From: Leptolyngbyaceae cyanobacterium CSSed165cm_216
Lineage (GTDB): Bacteria; Cyanobacteriota; Cyanobacteriia; Phormidesmidales; Phormidesmidaceae
Length of the DNA stretch: 5,782 nt
Direction of reading: 5' to 3'
NCBI GenBank assembly: GCA_007135385.1
Contig: SLIY01000020.1
Span: 1-5,782, forward strand
Under the pieces are notes generated by a model that worked only from the letters and a program-made list of their open reading frames with translations, did no database searches and was not told the origin of the DNA. Within the stretch, counting starts at the first letter, position 1. The number at the start of each line of letters is the position of its first letter. This document shows positions 1-4,052 of the stretch, in pieces. The position numbers and the translations under genes were made by a program.

Positions 1-547
1 ACTCCGCATCCATCCAGGTGGCTAACGCCGTGACCCCAAAAAAGTACTGCCGCAACCCAAAGACTGACACCGGCAGCGAGGTCAGAATATACGACAAAAT
101 CAATAGACTCCGGGCTCTGGGATGGCGAGCCACTCGGGCGATCAGCAAAAACAGCAAAATATTCAGGGTGAGCTTAATCAAACCACTCAGGGCCGCCCCC
201 CGCACCGGAGACAGGGCCGTCGCCAGCACCATCACCCCCCAATACACCGCCACCCCAATGTGGACCGGCGTGATTCCAACACCTGCCTCGTCAGTAACCG
301 TCAGCAGCAGCCACAGGGCTGCCGCCGCCAGCATCAGTACCCCAATCAGGGTGGTGGAAACATAGGGCGCCAAAGCATACAGCACCACCACAATGGCCAG
401 GCCAATCCAATCGGCCCACTGCAGGAGCCAACTGCCCTGGCGCCACCGTCGCAGTGGGGCCAGCAGTCGGTGCAAAATGCTCACCTGTCGCCATTGGTCA
501 AAGCTGAAATTTGCAAGTGTTAGCTGTTGCCAAAAGGAAGTCAGCAT
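1..547 (-). CDS. ictB: IctB family membrane protein (O-antigen ligase-like), N-terminal part, cut by window edge
   Basis: This frame reads 182 codons from an ATG at 547 to the window edge without a stop; the family is usually about 460-470 residues, so roughly the first 40% is present. It resembles cyanobacterial IctB as I recall it: a short cytoplasmic N-terminus with FDQWRQ and LHRL, then about five hydrophobic helices near residues 47-62, 66-84, 95-113, 120-139 and 147-165. The marker strings YWGVMVLATALSPVR, VFGLRQYFFGV and ATWMD also match. IctB was first linked to inorganic carbon accumulation in Synechococcus, but the family belongs to the Wzy_C/O-antigen ligase group and its true activity is unsettled; a transporter role should not be assumed. 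An in-frame ATG lies 13 codons upstream (586), but the 547 start matches the usual N-terminus. The gene is divergent from tal. Family is confident; biochemical function is not. Confidence 0.9.
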   Translation of the reverse strand, partial: MLTSFWQQLTLANFSFDQWRQVSILHRLLAPLRRWRQGSWLLQWADWIGLAIVVVLYALAPYVSTTLIGVLMLAAAALWLLLTVTDEAGVGITPVHIGVAVYWGVMVLATALSPVRGAALSGLIKLTLNILLFLLIARVARHPRARSLLILSYILTSLPVSVFGLRQYFFGVTALATWMDAE

Positions 548-574
548 AGCCTTTAGGTTTGCTCCCCAGGAAAT

Positions 575-581
575 CCTCCTT
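575..581 (-). promoter_or_regulatory. Strong Shine-Dalgarno-like AAGGAGG without a well-placed start
   Basis: AAGGAGG on the minus strand is a near-perfect anti-16S match, but it is 27 bases from the ictB ATG at 547 and lies downstream of the alternative ATG at 586. The only codon at normal spacing is CTG at 569-567, out of frame with ictB. Directly ahead of ATG 547 there is only the weak AAAGG. It may be fortuitous, or may act as a ribosome standby site. Confidence 0.25.
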
Positions 582-612
582 ATCATGCCAAGGTTTGGTC
601 AAACTGTGTCAA
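582..612 (-). promoter_or_regulatory. Candidate ictB promoter
   Basis: On the minus strand a perfect -35 box TTGACA (612-607) is followed after 19 bases by CATGAT (587-582), four of six matches to TATAAT. Transcription would begin near 575, giving a leader of about 28 bases and favouring the ictB ATG at 547 over the one at 586. The long spacer and imperfect -10 keep this tentative. Confidence 0.3.
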
Positions 613-629
613 CGAGAAGGTAGATCGAA

Positions 630-658
630 CTGGGAAAGCCTGGCCTCAGGTTTTCCAG
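630..658. repeat. Strong imperfect inverted repeat / hairpin
   Basis: GGAAAGCCTG (633-642) pairs with CAGGTTTTCC (647-656) across a GCCT loop, ten pairs including one G-U; with G632 bulged the stem adds T631-A657 and C630-G658. No T-run follows on either strand, so it does not look like an intrinsic terminator. It lies upstream of the candidate ictB promoter and far upstream of tal, so if transcribed it would need another promoter. Confidence 0.6.
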
Positions 659-724
659 CCTCTTGAATTCTGGTCCTGCCGCCTGGCGCCCTTAGGGATG
701 TTCTGCGAGTTCAGCCTTTGTCGA

Positions 725-742
725 GCCCCTGAGTCTTGGGGC
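725..742. repeat. GC-rich inverted repeat
   Basis: GCCCC (725-729) and GGGGC (738-742) form a five-pair stem around an eight-base loop TGAGTCTT. It is immediately followed by a second small inverted repeat, GAAGC (743-747) with GCTTC (761-765). The stems are short and could be chance; their close succession is the reason to record them. Confidence 0.35.
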
Positions 743-816
743 GAAGCCTAAATTCCTGATGCTTCATCCTACCCTGGCTGATCGTGATACCCTGTAATCC
801 TCCTATCCTCCGGCTA

Positions 817-835
817 AAACGTTAAAAAAACGTTT
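817..835. promoter_or_regulatory. Candidate operator: AAACGTT inverted and direct repeat
   Basis: AAACGTT (817-823) and AACGTTT (829-835) form a 7-5-7 inverted repeat with an all-A spacer. AAACGTT also recurs directly at 828-834, an offset of 11 bases, about one helical turn. Such geometry suits a dimeric regulator, but I cannot name one. It lies about 92 bases upstream of the tal -10 candidate. Confidence 0.35.
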
Positions 836-860
836 AGGAAAGCATAGTTTCGCACTAGCA

Positions 861-874
861 ACAAAATCTTTTGT
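861..874. promoter_or_regulatory. Palindrome ACAAAATCTTTTGT
   Basis: A 6-2-6 inverted repeat (ACAAAA / TTTTGT) about 53 bases upstream of the tal -10 candidate. Position and symmetry fit a regulator site; AT-rich sequence makes chance occurrence more likely than for the 885-902 element. Confidence 0.3.
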
Positions 875-884
875 AATCCTTTAG

Positions 885-902
885 TACCCTTCCTTAAGGG
901 TA
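885..902. promoter_or_regulatory. Palindrome TACCCTT-N4-AAGGGTA, probable operator of tal
   Basis: A perfect 7-4-7 inverted repeat that ends one base before the weak -35 candidate of tal. A protein bound here would touch RNA polymerase directly, so activation or repression of tal is a reasonable inference. As RNA it would be a small stable hairpin, but the likely transcription start lies downstream of it, so DNA-level function is favoured. The regulator is unknown. Confidence 0.4.
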
Positions 903-932
903 GATGACGCCCTCTGACCCCCTGCTTACAAT
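903..932 (+). promoter_or_regulatory. Candidate tal promoter
   Basis: The -10 candidate TACAAT (927-932) matches TATAAT at five of six positions. The best -35 at normal distance, GATGAC (903-908, 18-base spacer), is poor, which would suit an activator-dependent promoter with the palindrome at 885-902 just upstream. A start near 939 would give a leader of about 30 bases. Confidence 0.4.
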
Positions 933-969
933 GTGAACAGCCTTGCCCCCTTAGCTTCAGGAGAAGATT

Positions 970-2148
970 ATGGCCAGCTTGCTAGAGCAACTTCGACAAA
1001 TGACCGTGGTGGTCGCTGATACCGGCGATATCCAAGCTATCGAACAATTCACCCCAAGGGACGCTACCACTAACCCGTCTCTGATTACGGCGGCGGCGCA
1101 AATGCCCCAGTACTATGAAATTGTCGACGATACCTTACTCAAAGCCAAGGCCGATGCCGGGTCTGAGGCGTCAGAGAAAGATATTGCTAATCTGGCCCTT
1201 AAACGATTGGCGGTGTCCTTTGGCCGCAAAATTCTCGACATTATTCCTGGTCGAGTGTCCACCGAAGTAGATGCTCGGCTGTCTTACGACACTGAGGGCA
1301 CCATCGCGACGGCCCGCGAAATTATTCAGCAGTACGACGAGTTTGGCATTTCCCCGGAACGAGTACTGATTAAAATTGCCTCCACTTGGGAAGGCATCAA
1401 AGCCGCCGAAGTGCTAGAGAAAGAAGGCATCCACTGTAATCTCACTCTTTTATTTGGCCTCCACCAGGCGATCGCCTGCGCCGAAGCCGGGATCACGTTG
1501 ATCTCTCCTTTTGTTGGCCGCATTTTGGACTGGTACAAAAAAGACACCGGTCGCGACGAGTATCCTCCCCAGGAAGATCCGGGGGTGCTCTCGGTAACTG
1601 AAATCTACAACTACTACAAAAAGTTTGGCTACAACACTGAAGTGATGGGGGCTAGCTTCCGCAATATCGGCGAAATTACTGAGCTAGCCGGGTGTGACCT
1701 GCTCACCATTTCCCCCAAGCTGTTGGCCCAACTGGACGATACCCAAGCCGATCTACCCCGAAAACTTGATCCTGATAAAGCCTCATCCATGGAGATCAAA
1801 AAGCTCTCTGTTGATGAATCTACTTTCCGGTCCATGCATGATAAAGATCGCATGGCTAAAGAAAAGCTAGACGAAGGCATCAAAGGCTTCAGCAAAGCCC
1901 TAGAAGCCCTGGAAGATCTGCTGGCCAACCGTCTGACTCAGCTCTCTGAAGGCGAGCAAAGGATCACCCACGCCCGTGATGATCTGTTCAAAGCCTACGA
2001 CCTAGATGGGGATGGGTTTATCACCCGTGAAGAATGGCTGGGCACCGACGCTGTGTTTGATGCCCTCGATCTGGATCACGACGGCAAGCTTTCCCCCCAA
2101 GAAATTGGTGCTGGCTTAGGAGCGACTTTCCAAGTGGCTGAGGTCTAG
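970..2148 (+). CDS. tal: Transaldolase with C-terminal EF-hand pair
   Basis: Cytosolic enzyme of the non-oxidative pentose phosphate pathway; it transfers a dihydroxyacetone unit between sedoheptulose 7-phosphate and glyceraldehyde 3-phosphate. Residues 1-320 follow the TalB type closely. The Schiff-base lysine is K135 in RVLIKIAST; D17 (VADTGD), N35 (DATTNPSL), E99 (STEVDARLSYDT), T159 (CNLTLLF), S179 and R184 (SPFVGRILDWYK) fill the expected active-site positions. Residues 335-392 add two canonical EF-hand loops, 344-355 (DLDGDGFITREE) and 367-378 (DLDHDGKLSPQE), each with D at 1, 3 and 5, G at 6 and E at 12, so both should bind calcium. The length of 392 fits cyanobacterial TalB proteins with this tail (about 391) and exceeds E. 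coli TalB (317). Start: AGGAG at 959-963 with six bases to the ATG, and an in-frame TAG just upstream. Intact. Confidence 0.97.
   Translation: MASLLEQLRQMTVVVADTGDIQAIEQFTPRDATTNPSLITAAAQMPQYYEIVDDTLLKAKADAGSEASEKDIANLALKRLAVSFGRKILDIIPGRVSTEVDARLSYDTEGTIATAREIIQQYDEFGISPERVLIKIASTWEGIKAAEVLEKEGIHCNLTLLFGLHQAIACAEAGITLISPFVGRILDWYKKDTGRDEYPPQEDPGVLSVTEIYNYYKKFGYNTEVMGASFRNIGEITELAGCDLLTISPKLLAQLDDTQADLPRKLDPDKASSMEIKKLSVDESTFRSMHDKDRMAKEKLDEGIKGFSKALEALEDLLANRLTQLSEGEQRITHARDDLFKAYDLDGDGFITREEWLGTDAVFDALDLDHDGKLSPQEIGAGLGATFQVAEV
1468..1475. repeat. HIP1 palindrome in tal
   Basis: GCGATCGC over codons of the QAIACAEAG segment of transaldolase. Confidence 0.85.
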
Positions 2149-2163
2149 CCTAATAATCCGTCG

Positions 2164-2228
2164 GGTGCATTAGGCCTCAGGAAACCCAATGGGGAATTGG
2201 GCTGTTGATGCTATGGCCGTAATGCACC
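2164..2228 (+). other. Nested stem-loop in the tal 3' region (possible structured RNA)
   Basis: GGTGCATTA (2164-2172) is perfectly complementary to TAATGCACC (2220-2228). The stem continues as GGCC (2173-2176) with GGCC (2215-2218) past a bulged G2219, about 13 pairs in total. Inside sits a second perfect hairpin, CCCAAT (2185-2190) with ATTGGG (2196-2201). The element starts 16 bases after the tal stop and ends 26 bases before the terminator stem, so it would be part of the tal mRNA tail or a small RNA derived from it. A non-autonomous repeat with terminal inverted repeats is the alternative. I do not recognise the family. Confidence 0.5.
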
Positions 2229-2253
2229 ATGAATAAAATAAATTAGACGGTCA

Positions 2254-2273
2254 GCCTCCGCAAGGAGGCTTTT
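2254..2273 (+). terminator. Rho-independent terminator of tal
   Basis: GCCTCC (2254-2259) and GGAGGC (2264-2269) form a six-pair GC-rich stem closed by a GCAA tetraloop and followed by TTTT (2270-2273). It lies 105 bases after the tal stop. On the minus strand no T-run follows the stem directly, so it should act mainly on tal rather than on the convergent gene. Confidence 0.75.
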
Positions 2274-2387
2274 GCTTTGCGTTGAAACGTTGCTCCCAAA
2301 TCCAAAGCGCCATCCCCATGCTCAAAGGGCCAATCCGTCGGGGTATGAGCGCCGCTGCCTTACTGGACTAGTGGCCTGGTAACCCGC

Positions 2388-2951
2388 TCAAAAACTTCCC
2401 CAGGTTTGTACCCACAGCTGCACCAGGCCAATGGCCACCTGCACCAGGGTAAACCCTACCCCAGCCATGATCATTGCCTTACCCAGGCTGACATTTAACC
2501 CCTGTCGTACGGCCGCGATCGCCGCCAGCAAACTCCATCCCGCCAACCCTAACCGTAGCGGCGGTCCAAATAAGGGAATTACCGTTAGTACATTCAGCAA
2601 CTGGGGGGTATAGGCAAATCCCACCGGAGCCAATAATTCTCGATAGGGGGGCACATGATTCTGCCAGCGAGCATCCACCTGCCAGATTGTATAAGTCCAG
2701 AGGTAGTACCCTGCCACGACGCTCAAGGTATTAACCAACACGCCTAAAATCAGCCATGGCAGCGCTGGTTGATAAATCAGCAAAATAAAGCCACTCCCTA
2801 TCCCATGGGAGATCGCCGCCAGCCAAACCATCACAGGCGCTAACCGCTCCGTGGTGGGATCTCGGTGCGCATCCTCATAAAAATCTTGATCCAGGGTTAG
2901 AGCATCCCAAAGCACCCGCCAAAACCACTGGGGAGACCGCTGTTGAGCCAC
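2388..2951 (-). CDS. Yip1-like integral membrane protein
   Basis: A 187-residue, strongly hydrophobic protein with about five helices near residues 36-60, 66-91, 106-126, 132-150 and 156-180. The short N-terminus with WDALTLDQDFYEDAHRDP, the following AAISHGIGSG helix and the GFAYTPQLLNVLTVIPLFGPPLR segment resemble the Yip1 domain family (PF04893) as found in cyanobacteria, where its role is unknown; eukaryotic Yip1 proteins act in vesicle transport, which cannot be carried over. The start is GTG at 2951-2949: an in-frame TAG lies nine codons upstream and no other normal start codon intervenes. GGAG (2966-2963) is 11 bases from the GTG, somewhat long. It converges with tal and diverges from the hydrolase gene at 3024, so it is probably monocistronic. 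No T-tailed hairpin was found after its stop. Confidence 0.7.
   Translation of the reverse strand: MAQQRSPQWFWRVLWDALTLDQDFYEDAHRDPTTERLAPVMVWLAAISHGIGSGFILLIYQPALPWLILGVLVNTLSVVAGYYLWTYTIWQVDARWQNHVPPYRELLAPVGFAYTPQLLNVLTVIPLFGPPLRLGLAGWSLLAAIAAVRQGLNVSLGKAMIMAGVGFTLVQVAIGLVQLWVQTWGSF
2515..2522. repeat. HIP1 palindrome in the Yip1-like gene
   Basis: GCGATCGC in the stretch encoding the AAIAAVR segment of the fourth helix. Confidence 0.85.
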
Positions 2952-3023
2952 AGTAAAAGCTACTCCATACCGCTAAAATCGTCGTAATCTTACATCAGTG
3001 CTGTCTTGCTCTGATATAGCGTC
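2952..3023. promoter_or_regulatory. Short divergent promoter region
   Basis: These 72 bases must hold the promoters of both the Yip1-like gene and the hydrolase gene unless one starts inside its neighbour. It is AT-rich, with loose -10-like words (TAATCT at 2985-2990 on the plus strand, TAAGAT at 2993-2988 on the minus strand), but no convincing -35. ATCAG (2994-2998) and CTGAT (3011-3015) make a weak inverted repeat. Compactness implies the two genes may be co-regulated. Confidence 0.3.
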
Positions 3024-4004
3024 ATGAAGAATTGGCTGCAAATCGTGGCGTCTCGCTCCGTGGGCGATACTAGCAAGTTACTGGGTGCCCTGGGATTATT
3101 CTTCTTGGCTTGGGGTACGATCGCCCCCATCAGTACTCTGTCTTGGTGGGCTCAATCTGGTAACGGCCTAGTTGATCAGCATCCGGACCTCAGTGAGGAT
3201 ACGAGTACCGATGCTCCCCGATGCTACATTGTCTTCCTGACTGGGGTTGGAGATGTGGCGGCCCAGGAGCTAGCCGATGGAGAAGCCGTCTTTCTAGACC
3301 GGTTAGAAGAGGCTCTGCCCACCTGCGTGGTCGTGCGAGACGTGTTTCCCTACTCTGCCGTTAGCGAAGACATTGGTGGTCAACCCCTATTTAGCTGGCT
3401 CTGGCAAACCAGCCAAGAGAATGACAACGCTGTTGACCCGGCTGGCATCGTGCTGCAAATGCGTAACCTCTGGCGGGTGGCCCTTTCCGCCGATGGTCGT
3501 TATGGTCAAGCCTACAATCGAGGCACCGCGTCCACCATTGTGGAACGGATGCACGACACTCACCCTGTACCCAAAGCCCTTGATGACCCTTTTCAACTGG
3601 TGTTGATCGGTACCAGCGGCGGAGCCCAGGTGGCGCTTGGTGCCGTCGAGCACCTTAAAGCGTGGCTCCCCGCTGAACTTACAGTCATTTCCATGGGGGG
3701 TGTGTTTGATGGCCGCAGTGGCTTTGACCATGCCAGGCAGGTTTATCATTACCACGGTTCAGACGACTGGGTCGACAATGTCGGTAGCGTTATCTTCCCA
3801 TCCCGTTGGCGCTGGACCTGGTCCTCCTCCTTCAACCGGGCCCGCCGCGCTGATCGCTACCAGGCGATCGCCAGTGGTCCCCACGAACACGACGGCGATC
3901 GCGGCTACTTTGGCCAAGACCTCATCGATGATGGAGGGCAGACCTATTTAGATATCACTATCGACGAAATGTTACAGCTTCCCCTTTGGGAGCAGCTCCA
4001 GTAG
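3024..4004 (+). CDS. Alpha/beta-hydrolase-like protein, membrane-anchored or exported
   Basis: A 326-residue protein. Residues 18-42 (LLGALGLFFLAWGTIAPISTLSWW) form one hydrophobic helix after a short basic N-terminus, so it is probably anchored in a membrane or exported; no lipobox or clear cleavage motif is evident. The remainder looks like a serine hydrolase: CYIVFLTGVGD (67-77) as first strand, a nucleophile elbow QLVLIGTSGGAQ with S198 in G-T-S-G-G (196-200), a probable acid D247 or D248 in YHGSDDWVD, and a probable histidine H287 or H289 in GPHEHDG. The order Ser-Asp-His fits the fold. Substrate is unknown; I do not recognise a named family. The ATG at 3024 has no Shine-Dalgarno sequence, but an in-frame TGA at 3012-3014 excludes a longer form. 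It diverges from the Yip1-like gene and converges with the kinase-like gene. Confidence 0.75.
   Translation: MKNWLQIVASRSVGDTSKLLGALGLFFLAWGTIAPISTLSWWAQSGNGLVDQHPDLSEDTSTDAPRCYIVFLTGVGDVAAQELADGEAVFLDRLEEALPTCVVVRDVFPYSAVSEDIGGQPLFSWLWQTSQENDNAVDPAGIVLQMRNLWRVALSADGRYGQAYNRGTASTIVERMHDTHPVPKALDDPFQLVLIGTSGGAQVALGAVEHLKAWLPAELTVISMGGVFDGRSGFDHARQVYHYHGSDDWVDNVGSVIFPSRWRWTWSSSFNRARRADRYQAIASGPHEHDGDRGYFGQDLIDDGGQTYLDITIDEMLQLPLWEQLQ
3864..3902. repeat. Two HIP1 palindromes (GCGATCGC) 31 bp apart
   Basis: Copies at 3864-3871 and 3895-3902, both inside the hydrolase gene near its presumed catalytic histidine codons. HIP1 is the octamer strongly over-represented in many cyanobacterial genomes, which supports the taxonomic assignment. 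Confidence 0.85.
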
Positions 4005-4052
4005 CCAAAAGGCAGTTGCTATACCATGGGATCATCTTAAGCCCTGCCAGTC

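Larger units (their letters stand above)
548..969. promoter_or_regulatory. Divergent ictB-tal intergenic control region
   Basis: No convincing gene lies in these 422 bases. They separate two divergent genes and hold several inverted repeats: a 10-12 bp hairpin at 630-658, a 5-bp GC-rich stem at 725-742, a second small stem at 743-765 (GAAGC/GCTTC, sharing bases with no neighbour), and three short symmetric elements at 817-835, 861-874 and 885-902 that crowd upstream of the tal promoter candidate. A 9-bp direct repeat TGTAATCCT occurs at 793-801 and 872-880. The half near tal (810-902) is AT-rich, as expected of a promoter-operator zone; the half near ictB is more GC-rich and hairpin-forming. 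I recognise no riboswitch, tRNA or known cyanobacterial small RNA. Confidence 0.6.
2155..2342. repeat. 11-bp direct repeat AATCCGTCGGG (2155-2165 and 2332-2342)
   Basis: Two exact copies lie 177 bases apart and bracket the stem-loop and the terminator behind tal. An 11-base exact match inside a 240-base spacer is unlikely by chance, but there is no other sign of an insertion, such as a transposase. Significance unknown. Confidence 0.4.

Noticed and set aside
18..623. Plus-strand open frames of 76-133 codons across 18-623
   Set aside because: They lie opposite the ictB coding sequence, have low-complexity His/Gln/Pro/Arg-rich translations and no ribosome sites; they are antisense shadows.
873..887. 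GTA-N9-TAC resembling an NtcA site upstream of tal
   Set aside because: The NtcA consensus is GTA-N8-TAC with a -10 box about 22 bases further on. Here the spacer is nine and the -10 candidate is 39 bases away, so the match is probably chance.
548..969. Riboswitch, tRNA or known cyanobacterial small RNA in the spacer
   Set aside because: No T-loop GGTTCGAATCC-like sequence, no recognised riboswitch core and no Yfr1-like ACTCCTCAC motif was found.
3012..3020. TGATATAGC as a -10 box for the hydrolase gene
   Set aside because: It would start transcription at or within the ATG at 3024 and no -35 is visible at the right distance.
3373..3951. Other open frames within the hydrolase gene on both strands
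   Set aside because: No family resemblance and compositions typical of shifted or antisense reading of a GC-rich gene; the plus-strand hydrolase frame is complete and coherent.
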